In this document: piece after piece, positions 1 to 6,291 of the stretch
How the letters are laid out: each line of letters opens with the position of its first letter
Numbering within the stretch: the stretch's first letter is position 1
NCBI GenBank assembly: GCA_038214085.1
Contig: JBBQSF010000094.1
Location: forward strand, 1 to 12,430
Direction: 5' to 3'
DNA length: 12,430 nt
Origin: JBBQSF01 sp038214085
Lineage (GTDB): Bacteria; Bacteroidota; Bacteroidia; Bacteroidales; CG2-30-32-10
Position numbers and translations under genes: made by a program
Notes under the pieces: generated by a model
The model's database searches: none
Told to the model about the DNA's origin: nothing
What the model saw: the letters and a program-made list of their open reading frames with translations, nothing else

Positions 1-338
1 GGGTTAAAGCACTTTACAAAAGCTTCCACATGATCAGGAACCTGAACCCGTGTTTTTTCAACCACATTGTAGTTTTTAATTACAATAAGTGTGGCATTGG
101 GTGCAACAAGTGCAATTTTTTGAATTTCTTCTTTATCAAAGAAAATATTGCTCGCCTTTACTATTCCTTTGTTGCCATACTTTTTACTTTCGAGGTTCGT
201 TCCAAATAAAACCATATCCTTGTATGTATCAAGATGTAAAATTTTCATTACCTGAAATAATTTATCAGAAGGAATATGGTCAATTACAGTTCCGTTTTCG
301 ATGGCTGTAACTTTTAATTCTTTTAAAGATTCGTTCAT
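1..338 (-). CDS. pyrI: Aspartate carbamoyltransferase regulatory subunit PyrI (partial, C-terminus off the left edge)
   Basis: I translated the minus strand from the ATG at 338-336 and obtained 112 complete residues with no stop before the window edge. The N-terminal part matches PyrI: a KVTAIENGTVIDHIP segment (residues 9-23, the nucleotide-binding beta strand region), then GTNLESKKYGNKG and ALVAPNATL blocks in the expected order. PyrI binds ATP, CTP and UTP and allosterically regulates the PyrB catalytic trimers in the cytoplasm. The reading frame is cut just after Cys110, which corresponds to the first of the four zinc-binding cysteines of the C-terminal domain, so about 40 residues are missing. 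The gene starts 15 nt after the pyrB stop, so the two are surely one transcript. The identification is firm; only completeness is unknown. Confidence 0.93.
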   Translation of the reverse strand, partial: MNESLKELKVTAIENGTVIDHIPSDKLFQVMKILHLDTYKDMVLFGTNLESKKYGNKGIVKASNIFFDKEEIQKIALVAPNATLIVIKNYNVVEKTRVQVPDHVEAFVKCFN

Positions 339-353
339 GAGTTAAGTTTTAAA

Positions 354-1262
354 TTATTTTAAACCAAGAATTGCACATACCAATGCCTGACGAACATATA
401 CTCCATTGAGTGCCTGCTGAAAATAATACGCTTGTTTGTTATCATCAACATCCTCGTTAATTTCATTTACGCGTGGCAGCGGATGCATGATGCGAAGGTT
501 GTCCTTAGTATTTGATAGCATATCATTTTTTAAAATGTAGGAATTTTTAATTTTTTCATATTCCATTGGGTCAGAAAAACGTTCTTTTTGTATTCTTGTC
601 ATATACAAAATATCAGCTTTCTCAATTACTTCATCAAGTTCGGTGTACTGATGATAGTTCAGGTTATTTTCCTTGATATGCACTTTTACTGAACTTGGCA
701 GTTTTAGTTCAAAAGGTGACACAAGATGAAAGGTGGTATTAAACTGGCATAATGCCTGCACTAGAGAATGAACAGTTCTTCCGTATTTAAGGTCACCAAC
801 AAAAACAATATTTAAATTTTCGAGTGTACCTTGTGTTTTACGAATTGAATACAAATCTAATAAACATTGTGTTGGATGTTGGTTCGCACCATCGCCAGCA
901 TTAATAACAGGCACCGAAGAAACTTCGCTTGCAAATCTTGCGCTTCCTTCTTTAGGATGCCGCATAACAATTACATCAGAATAATTCGCAACAGTTTTTA
1001 TGGTATCGCGCAACGACTCCCCTTTTTGAACACTTGTGCTTGAAGTATCCGAAAACCCGATAATTTTTCCACCAAGATATGATACTGCGCTTTCAAAGCT
1101 TAAGCGGGTACGAGTGCTTGGTTCAAAAAACAATGTGGCTACCACATAATTTTCGAGCAAACGCTGACGGGGATTTTTTTCAAAATCCTCTGCAATATCG
1201 AGCAGATGCATTTGCTGCTCTTTTGTGAAATCATTAATTGATACTAAACTTTTATTCTTCAT
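354..1262 (-). CDS. pyrB: Aspartate carbamoyltransferase catalytic subunit PyrB
   Basis: This 302-residue protein condenses carbamoyl phosphate with L-aspartate to carbamoyl aspartate, the committed step of pyrimidine synthesis, in the cytoplasm. Visible signatures are the carbamoyl-phosphate motif PSTRTRLSFE (48-57), the QKGES loop with Lys80 that reaches into the neighbouring active site, the NQHPTQ block (127-132), GDLKYGRTVHS (156-166), Arg223 in MTRIQ, and MHPLPR (259-264). These are aspartate rather than ornithine transcarbamoylase features, and pyrI follows directly. Length is typical for the family (about 300-310). The start is an ATG with no clear Shine-Dalgarno, as is usual in Bacteroidota. 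A strong terminator hairpin lies 25 nt upstream of the start and no TAnnTTTG promoter element is seen in the 180 nt upstream, so expression probably depends on read-through from the upstream gene. Confidence 0.96.
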   Translation of the reverse strand: MKNKSLVSINDFTKEQQMHLLDIAEDFEKNPRQRLLENYVVATLFFEPSTRTRLSFESAVSYLGGKIIGFSDTSSTSVQKGESLRDTIKTVANYSDVIVMRHPKEGSARFASEVSSVPVINAGDGANQHPTQCLLDLYSIRKTQGTLENLNIVFVGDLKYGRTVHSLVQALCQFNTTFHLVSPFELKLPSSVKVHIKENNLNYHQYTELDEVIEKADILYMTRIQKERFSDPMEYEKIKNSYILKNDMLSNTKDNLRIMHPLPRVNEINEDVDDNKQAYYFQQALNGVYVRQALVCAILGLK

Positions 1263-1287
1263 ATTTACATAATTAATAATTAGACAT

Positions 1288-1312
1288 AAAAAAAGGCGAC
1301 CGTAGTCGCCTT
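1288..1312 (-). terminator. Intrinsic terminator, possible pyrBI attenuator
   Basis: Read on the minus strand, 1312-1293 forms a perfect 8-bp stem (AAGGCGAC / GTCGCCTT) closed by a UACG loop with a C-G closing pair, an extra-stable UNCG tetraloop. It runs directly into seven U residues (1294-1288). It lies 10 nt after the stop of the upstream GTPase-like gene and ends 25 nt before the pyrB ATG. It is a textbook rho-independent terminator in this direction; on the plus strand the hairpin is not followed by a T run. Whether it only ends the upstream transcript or also controls pyrBI is inference. Confidence 0.85.
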
Positions 1313-1322
1313 AAATAATTAT

Positions 1323-2684
1323 TTATGAGCAGCAAGAGCAACCTTTTTTAACCAGGTCGTGCTTCATAACGAAATCGCAAAGTACATCCGATAATTTTGG
1401 ACGACCGATTTCTTCGAGTTCATAATCAACCTTAGTAGTAGGTTTGTTTATTTTAATGATTCTCTGAAGATCAATTGGAGTTGCAATAACTACTGAATCG
1501 CAATCAACATTATTAATTGAAGTTTCGAGGTCAGCAATTTGCTGGTCGCCATATCCCATTGCAGGAAGTAAAGTTCCTATGTTAGGATAGATTCTAAATG
1601 TTTCTGCAAGTTTACCAACAACAAATGGTCTTGGGTCAACAAGTTCAGCTGCGCCATATTTTTTAGCAGCAACAGTACCTGCACCAAGTTTCATTTCGCC
1701 GTGGGTTAATGTTGGGCCGTCTTCGACAACCAATACGCGTTTTCCTTTTATAAGTTCAGGATTGTGAACTGTAAGAGGAGAAGCAGCATCAACAACAATT
1801 GCATTAGGGTTAACTTTTGCAATACTTTCTCTAACGATCTGAATATTTTCTGGAGAAGCGCTGTCCATTTTATTGATAACAACAACATCAGCCATTCTTA
1901 AAGTTACTTCGCCAGGATAGTATGTTAATTCATTTCCTGGTCTGTGTGGGTCAACAACAGTGATTAAAAGATCTGATTTGTAGAAAGGGAAGTCATTATT
2001 TCCACCGTCCCAAAGAATAATGTCAGCTTCTTTTTCTGCTTCGCGAAGAATTGCTTCATAATCAACACCAGCATAAATAACATTTCCACGAACAACGTGT
2101 GGTTCGTATTCTTCCATTTCTTCAATGGTACATTTGTGTTTTTTAAGATCTTCAATGGTTGCGAAACGCTGAACTTTTTGTTCAACTAGATTTCCGTAAG
2201 GCATTGGGTGACGGATAGCCACAACTTTTAATCCCATTTCCATGAGAACTTCGATTACTTTACGTGAAGTCTGGCTTTTTCCGCAACCTGTGCGAACAGC
2301 TCCAACGGAAATAACCGGTTTGGTGCTTTTTACCTGTGTGTCTGCAGGGCCCATGAGCATAAAATGCGGACCGGCTGCATTTACAATTGCACTCATATTC
2401 ATTACTCTCTGGTAAGGAACATCGCTGTATGCAAATACGCAAATGTCAACATTTAGTTCTTTAATGAGTCTAGTTAAATCACTTTCAGCATATATGGGAA
2501 TTCCTTGTGGATAAAGTTCTCCAGCAAGTTCAGTAGGGTATTTCCTACCATCTATGTCAGGGATTTGAGCTGCTGTAAATGCTACAACATTGTATTCTTC
2601 ATTTCCTCTAAAATAAGTGTTAAAATTGTGAAAATCACGTCCGGCGGCGCCGATGATAATTACATTTTTCCTTTTGGTTGCCAT
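1323..2684 (-). CDS. P-loop GTPase-like protein of the cyclic 2,3-diphosphoglycerate synthetase family (COG2403 type)
   Basis: This 453-residue protein resembles the predicted-GTPase family related to archaeal cyclic 2,3-diphosphoglycerate synthetase. It has an N-terminal Rossmann-like segment (VIIIGAAGRDFHNF, 8-21), a P-loop GAVRTGCGKS (128-137), a conserved WDGGNND (225-231), a DPHRPGNE block (245-252) and an INKMD element (270-274) like the G4 motif of GTPases. The C-terminus ends in a cysteine cluster, Cys449, Cys451 and Cys452, which could bind a metal or be redox-active. No signal peptide or membrane segment is present, so it should be cytoplasmic. The real bacterial reaction is not known to me; the enzyme name is by homology only. 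It has a good promoter (2731-2761) and sits immediately upstream of pyrBI, which suggests a link to carbamoyl phosphate or pyrimidine metabolism, but that is inference. Confidence 0.82.
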   Translation of the reverse strand: MATKRKNVIIIGAAGRDFHNFNTYFRGNEEYNVVAFTAAQIPDIDGRKYPTELAGELYPQGIPIYAESDLTRLIKELNVDICVFAYSDVPYQRVMNMSAIVNAAGPHFMLMGPADTQVKSTKPVISVGAVRTGCGKSQTSRKVIEVLMEMGLKVVAIRHPMPYGNLVEQKVQRFATIEDLKKHKCTIEEMEEYEPHVVRGNVIYAGVDYEAILREAEKEADIILWDGGNNDFPFYKSDLLITVVDPHRPGNELTYYPGEVTLRMADVVVINKMDSASPENIQIVRESIAKVNPNAIVVDAASPLTVHNPELIKGKRVLVVEDGPTLTHGEMKLGAGTVAAKKYGAAELVDPRPFVVGKLAETFRIYPNIGTLLPAMGYGDQQIADLETSINNVDCDSVVIATPIDLQRIIKINKPTTKVDYELEEIGRPKLSDVLCDFVMKHDLVKKGCSCCS

Positions 2685-3004
2685 AAAAAATGGTTTTAAG
2701 GTTTGTGAATTGATTATTTTTTAATTCTGGCAAAGATATATGTTTAAGTAGTGCAACCAAATTTTTTATAGGTTTTTATTTGCTAACAACACTTTACAAA
2801 CATTCGGCATATATGCATATCATAATTTGGGACTGACTTATAAAATTATTAAGAAGCTTGAAAAAAGATATTTTTTAACATTTTTTTGAATCAGAAAGTT
2901 CATTCTAATCCATAATTCAAAAAAGTAGAATACAAAACTTTCAGTTTATTTCAGTTTTTAATCTGCATTATTTGCATTTGCCTCCCATAAAGCAAATTCA
3001 CAAA
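2685..3004. other. Gene-free spacer of 320 nt
   Basis: No credible coding frame is present. The spacer holds the promoter at 2731-2761, a 10-bp palindrome ATATGCATAT (2811-2820), and an imperfect inverted repeat at 2894-2942 downstream of the nitroreductase gene. The repeat has arms 2894-2900/2936-2942 and 2902-2907/2926-2931, thirteen base pairs in all with an 18-nt loop. Read on the minus strand the repeat is not followed by a T run, so it is not a standard terminator. The rest is A/T-rich and shows nothing further. Confidence 0.6.
2731..2761 (-). promoter_or_regulatory. Bacteroidota-type promoter of the GTPase-like gene (and possibly pyrBI)
   Basis: On the minus strand TTTG (2761-2758) is followed after exactly 19 nt by TATCTTTG (2738-2731), matching the -33 TTTG / -7 TAnnTTTG consensus of the Bacteroidota primary sigma factor. 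The predicted start of transcription, near 2725, gives a leader of about 40 nt. No other good match lies between here and the pyrB start. Confidence 0.65.
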
Positions 3005-3637
3005 TTATTCAGGTATTCCGACACATTGAGTCAAAATCACTTTCTGAGTATCCTTGAGTTTAAATAATTTTGCAACCTTATCTTTATCAATCCAACCAAG
3101 CACAACCGTGGCCAGATTTTCAGAAGCACAATACAGATAAACATTCTGGCAAATAAATCCCACATCGGTGGCTGCATAAAACTGTTTATCGGCCTCGGAG
3201 GTATTTCCCATTTTTTCATAATCAGCTACATAAACCAACATTGCTGCTGCCTTAGCTGGAAAATCTTGTTTTGTAATTTGTCCACGCAAATCTTCTGAAA
3301 GAACCGGAATTAGTAAATTTTTTAAGGCATCGTACACGAATAATCCTTTTTTCAGGGAGACATAAAGGTCGAATTCCTGACGGTTCATAGCCGATGGAGC
3401 CGTACGCTTGCCGTTTGGGCGGTTTACGCCATAAGCAGCCCACAATAAATTTGACAATTGCTGATCAGTGAGAACGCCTTCTTTAATATCCCTAGTTGTT
3501 TTTCGCTCCTTTAACAATTGCATTAGAGGTTTCCCGCCAACTGTGTCAGGTTTTAAAAGTTTTATCGTATCCTGATTCTGAGAAAAAGAACTCACAGTTA
3601 TTCCAACAAAAAGCAGAAGTGTATATAATCTTTTCAT
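3005..3637 (-). CDS. Exported SagB/ThcOx-type nitroreductase-family protein
   Basis: This 210-residue protein starts with a Sec-type signal peptide: MKR, a hydrophobic stretch LYTLLLFVGITVSS (4-17), and a probable cleavage near SFS-QNQ (about residue 19/20). The rest fits a single nitroreductase-fold domain of the SagB/ThcOx branch. It has KERKTTRDI (43-51), LSNLLWAAYGVNR (61-73), the RTAPSAMNRQ block (78-87) that in this family lies at the FMN phosphate, and a C-terminal TDVGFICQNVYLYC...LGW helix region (157-182). The family binds FMN and performs NAD(P)H-dependent reductions or dehydrogenations; the substrate here cannot be predicted. Exported members with this compact architecture occur in Bacteroidota. 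It is a single-gene unit with its own promoter; the neighbouring phosphorylase is separated by 138 nt. No RR motif is seen, so Sec rather than Tat export is expected. Confidence 0.85.
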   Translation of the reverse strand: MKRLYTLLLFVGITVSSFSQNQDTIKLLKPDTVGGKPLMQLLKERKTTRDIKEGVLTDQQLSNLLWAAYGVNRPNGKRTAPSAMNRQEFDLYVSLKKGLFVYDALKNLLIPVLSEDLRGQITKQDFPAKAAAMLVYVADYEKMGNTSEADKQFYAATDVGFICQNVYLYCASENLATVVLGWIDKDKVAKLFKLKDTQKVILTQCVGIPE

Positions 3638-3675
3638 ATTATCGCTTTTTTAATTTATAATTAAATATTTCAGTG

Positions 3676-3705
3676 CAAAATTACGTATTTTTTTTTCAAA
3701 ACAAA
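3676..3705 (-). promoter_or_regulatory. Bacteroidota-type promoter of the nitroreductase gene
   Basis: On the minus strand TTTG (3705-3702) lies 18 nt upstream of TAATTTTG (3683-3676), a full TAnnTTTG match followed by C. The predicted transcription start is near 3670, giving a leader of about 33 nt before the ATG at 3637. Confidence 0.55.
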
Positions 3706-3775
3706 AACACGTCAAATTTCGGCACAGATTATTTGCAAAAAAGTCTGAACAAATTAAAATCTGAAATAACATCAA

Positions 3776-4594
3776 TTAATCAAGCGAAGCAATAAGGTTT
3801 TCCATGATAATGGTCATTTTAGGTTCGGCTTTTGACGCTTCTTCCTGCACATCTTCATGGGTTGAAATTTTCTCAACAGTATCCTGTATTCCTATGTTGG
3901 TAATAATTGAAATTGCGAAACAAGGAATACCCATATGGTTTGCTACAATTACTTCGGGAACAGTTGACATTCCGGTTGCATCAGCACCAATAGCACGGAA
4001 ATACTTGTATTCGGCATGAGTTTCATAAGTGGGTCCGGAACTTCCAACATAAACACCTTCTTGAACATGAAAATTATTAGCAGCAGCAATTTCTTTGGCT
4101 TTAGCAATTAATTTTTTGTTGTATGCTTCACTCATATCTGGAAAGCGTGGCCCAAGCTCAGCAAGATTTTTTCCAATAAGCGGATTTGAAGGAAAAAGAT
4201 TCAGATGATCAGTGATAATCATCAGGTCTCCGACTTTAAAGGCAGGATTCAAACCACCGGCAGCGTTAGAAAGGAAAAGATATTTGATTCCCAATAATTT
4301 CAATACTCGAACAGGAAATGTAACTTCCTGCATTGAATAGCCTTCATAAAAATGAAAGCGTCCCTGCATTGCTATTATTTTTTTCCCGCCAAGTTCTCCA
4401 AAAATCAAACGTCCTTTATGGCCTTCAACAGTTGAAACTGGAAAATTTGGAATCTTATGATAGTCAAGGTCTTTTATAATTTTTATTTCATTCACCAGGC
4501 CACCTAAACCAGTGCCAAGAATTATTCCTACTTCAGGTTTTTCACCGAAAAAACTTTCGATAAAAGCGGCTGTTTCCTTAATTTTTGTAACCAT
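3776..4594 (-). CDS. Purine nucleoside phosphorylase, trimeric (PNP I) family
   Basis: This 272-residue cytoplasmic enzyme cleaves purine nucleosides with phosphate to the free base and (deoxy)ribose 1-phosphate. The trimeric PNP signatures are present in order: ILGTGLGGL (25-33, phosphate loop), EGHKG (57-61), GRFHFYEGY (78-86), SNAAGG (109-114), GSSGPTYET (184-192) with Glu191, GMSTVPE (208-214) and ITN with Asn233. Glu191 and Asn233 correspond to the human Glu201 and Asn243 that select 6-oxopurines, so inosine, guanosine and possibly 5'-methylthioinosine are the expected substrates rather than adenosine. This argues against an MTA phosphorylase, which belongs to the same superfamily. The gene is divergent from an exported deaminase whose products would be PNP substrates. 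The start is the ATG at 4594; length fits the family. Confidence 0.93.
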   Translation of the reverse strand: MVTKIKETAAFIESFFGEKPEVGIILGTGLGGLVNEIKIIKDLDYHKIPNFPVSTVEGHKGRLIFGELGGKKIIAMQGRFHFYEGYSMQEVTFPVRVLKLLGIKYLFLSNAAGGLNPAFKVGDLMIITDHLNLFPSNPLIGKNLAELGPRFPDMSEAYNKKLIAKAKEIAAANNFHVQEGVYVGSSGPTYETHAEYKYFRAIGADATGMSTVPEVIVANHMGIPCFAISIITNIGIQDTVEKISTHEDVQEEASKAEPKMTIIMENLIASLD

Positions 4595-4612
4595 TTGCTT
4601 GTGTTTTATTTG

Positions 4613-4620
4613 TACCTTTG
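4613..4620 (+). promoter_or_regulatory. Candidate upstream -7 element for the deaminase gene
   Basis: TACCTTTG followed by C matches TAnnTTTG exactly. A TTTG lies upstream at 4594-4597 but the 15-nt spacing is short. If used, the leader would be about 75 nt and the 5' end of the transcript would overlap the 5' end of the divergent phosphorylase transcript. Confidence 0.35.
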
Positions 4621-4658
4621 CGTAATTTTTTTAAAAGCAAATATTTTTCGCTCCTTGG

Positions 4659-4666
4659 CAAAGATA
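4659..4666 (-). promoter_or_regulatory. -7 element of the phosphorylase gene promoter
   Basis: TATCTTTG on the minus strand matches TAnnTTTG exactly and continues as GCCA, as in the promoter at 2731. No clear TTTG lies 19 nt upstream. The predicted leader is about 58 nt. The element is one arm of an 18-bp dyad (4660-4677). Confidence 0.45.
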
Positions 4667-4677
4667 AAAATATCTTT
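4660..4677. repeat. Perfect 18-bp dyad in the divergent promoter region
   Basis: AAAGATA (4660-4666), AAAA (4667-4670), TATCTTT (4671-4677) form a perfect inverted repeat with 7-bp arms. Each arm, read outward, is a -7-like element for one of the two divergent genes. It could equally be a regulator-binding site. Confidence 0.6.
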
Positions 4678-4678
4678 A
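4671..4678 (+). promoter_or_regulatory. Candidate proximal -7 element for the deaminase gene
   Basis: TATCTTTA differs from TAnnTTTG only at the last base and would give a leader of about 17 nt before the ATG at 4701. It mirrors the -7 element of the divergent gene across an AAAA spacer. No good -33 box is seen, so it competes with the site at 4613-4620. Confidence 0.3.
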
Positions 4679-4700
4679 TTCATTTTTTAATTAATAAACG

Positions 4701-6140
4701 ATGAAAACAATAATTAAAATAAAAACTAATTTCTTGCTCATTGCATTGCTTGCGTTTATGCTGGGTTCCATACAAGGCTGTATTTCAAAAAAAGATTCTA
4801 AAGATCTGATTTCTGCAGATATTATTATTGAACATGCTACCCTACTGACTCAGGACACCAACCATTCTATTCTTAAAAATGCATCTATTGTCATTAGTCA
4901 TGGCCGTATTATAGACATCGGACCCAGTGATTCCATTTCCTTAAAATATAATGCTGCACGCACCATTGAAGGCAAAAATAAGTTGGTTATGCCCGGTTTG
5001 GTGAATACCCATACGCATGTTTCCATGAACCTTTTCAGAGGATATTCTGATGATCAGCCTTTGCACGACTGGCTTTATAAATATATTTTTCCGCTCGAAG
5101 CAAAATTCGTAAATGCCCGAAATGTAAGAATTGGTGCACAATTGGCCATGGTTGAAATGTTAAAAAGTGGTACCACCGTTTTCAACGACATGTATTATTA
5201 CGAGGACGAAGTGGCTAAAGCAGCGAAGGAAATCGGAATGCGCGGTATTGTTTGCGAAGGACTTATTTCTTTTCCTGTTCCTAACGCAAAGAACTACAAG
5301 GAAGGTTTGGCATATATTGAGAAGCTGATTAAAAAATACAAAGGTGATTCGCTAATAACGGTTGGTGTTTCGGTTCATTCGCCCTATACATGCACTTCTC
5401 AACTTATAAAAGACGCCTGGGCACTAGCTGATAAGTATAAAGTTCCTTTCAACATTCATTTGGCTGAAACAAAGTGGGAAGTAGACACCATTAAAAAAGC
5501 ATTTAACTTTACACCTGTTCAATACCTGAATAGTTTGGGAGCACTTAGTGAAAATGTAATTGCTGCACATTGTGTTTATCTTACCGATGAAGACATTGCA
5601 ATTATGGCAGAGAAAAAAGCTGGCGTGGCGCACAATCCGGAATGTAATATGAAAATTTGCAGCGGTGTAGCGCCTGTTCCTGCAATGCTTAAAAAAGGTT
5701 TAAAAGTAGGACTTGGCACTGACGGTGCTGCAAGCAACAACAATCTTGATATGTTTCAAGCCATGTATACCGCCGCTTTGCTTCATAAGCTTTCAACAAA
5801 TGAGCCTACAGTAATGAATGCGCAGGAAGTTGTGGATATGGCCACCATTAACGGTGCAAAAGTACTTGGAATGGATAAGCTCATTGGCTCGCTAGAAAAG
5901 GGAAAAGCCGCTGACATGATCATTATTGATTTAAAACGTCCTGAAGTTTATCCGCTTTACGACAATATTTATTCTTCAATAGTATACAGCATGAACTCTT
6001 CCGCAGTAAACACAGTGATAATTAACGGGAAAGTGGTTATGGACAACCGGAAAATACTGAACATTGATGAAGATAAATTGCTTGATGAAGTTCAGTTGCT
6101 GGCCGACAGTATTTCTAAAGAAATGAAACTGGCGAAATAA
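4701..6140 (+). CDS. Exported lipoprotein amidohydrolase, MTA/SAH (adenosine-type) deaminase family
   Basis: This 479-residue metal-dependent deaminase belongs to the ATZ/TRZ branch of the amidohydrolase superfamily, closest by motif to 5-methylthioadenosine/S-adenosylhomocysteine deaminase. Metal ligands are visible: His104 and His106 in NTHTHVSMNLFRGY, His253 in HLAETKWE (with Glu256), His290 in AAHCVYL and Asp341 in LGTDGAASNNNLDM. MPGLVNTH (97-104) and GKAADMIIID (401-410) frame the barrel. Unusually for this mostly cytoplasmic family, the first 27 residues are a lipoprotein signal (basic MKTIIKIKTN, hydrophobic FLLIALLAFMLGS, then IQGC with Cys27). The catalytic part begins near residue 37, so the extension is genuine and not a start-site error. 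It should be anchored facing the periplasm or cell surface. Likely substrates are adenosine, methylthioadenosine or adenosylhomocysteine, giving the inosine analogues; an SsnA-like guanine-type activity is less likely. Confidence 0.87.
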   Translation: MKTIIKIKTNFLLIALLAFMLGSIQGCISKKDSKDLISADIIIEHATLLTQDTNHSILKNASIVISHGRIIDIGPSDSISLKYNAARTIEGKNKLVMPGLVNTHTHVSMNLFRGYSDDQPLHDWLYKYIFPLEAKFVNARNVRIGAQLAMVEMLKSGTTVFNDMYYYEDEVAKAAKEIGMRGIVCEGLISFPVPNAKNYKEGLAYIEKLIKKYKGDSLITVGVSVHSPYTCTSQLIKDAWALADKYKVPFNIHLAETKWEVDTIKKAFNFTPVQYLNSLGALSENVIAAHCVYLTDEDIAIMAEKKAGVAHNPECNMKICSGVAPVPAMLKKGLKVGLGTDGAASNNNLDMFQAMYTAALLHKLSTNEPTVMNAQEVVDMATINGAKVLGMDKLIGSLEKGKAADMIIIDLKRPEVYPLYDNIYSSIVYSMNSSAVNTVIINGKVVMDNRKILNIDEDKLLDEVQLLADSISKEMKLAK

Positions 6141-6267
6141 TCCGTTCCGGAAATACTGTTTTTACTAAGAAAACAGCAGGTTAAAGAAATTTCAATTCAT
6201 TTCTGAAACAGAAACATCGCTATAAAAACTTCTCAGGAACCTGACGTCGTCAACTAAAAAAAAATTA

Positions 6268-6275
6268 TACTTTTG
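6268..6275 (+). promoter_or_regulatory. -7 element of the argS promoter
   Basis: TACTTTTG followed by CATC matches TAnnTTTG exactly. There is no clear TTTG 19 nt upstream. The leader would be only about 10 nt before the ATG at 6292. An A run (6256-6264) precedes it. The 151-nt gap between the deaminase gene and argS otherwise contains only a weak hairpin. Confidence 0.45.
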
Positions 6276-6291
6276 CATCAAACCCTTTCAA

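Noticed and set aside
3725..3763. Inverted repeat CAGATTATTTG/CAAAT-TAA-AATCTG after the phosphorylase gene as a terminator
   Set aside because: It has a bulge, a 14-nt loop and no T run in the minus-strand direction; structure only weakly supported.
354..6140. Possible purine or urate catabolism cluster (YgeW-like carbamoyltransferase plus SsnA-like amidohydrolase)
   Set aside because: The carbamoyltransferase has aspartate-type motifs and is followed directly by pyrI, and the amidohydrolase is an exported MTA/SAH deaminase type; none of the other genes of such a cluster are present.
6156..6176. Hairpin CTGTTTT/AAAACAG after the deaminase gene as a terminator
   Set aside because: The stem is weak (7 bp, mostly A-T) and no T run follows on the plus strand.
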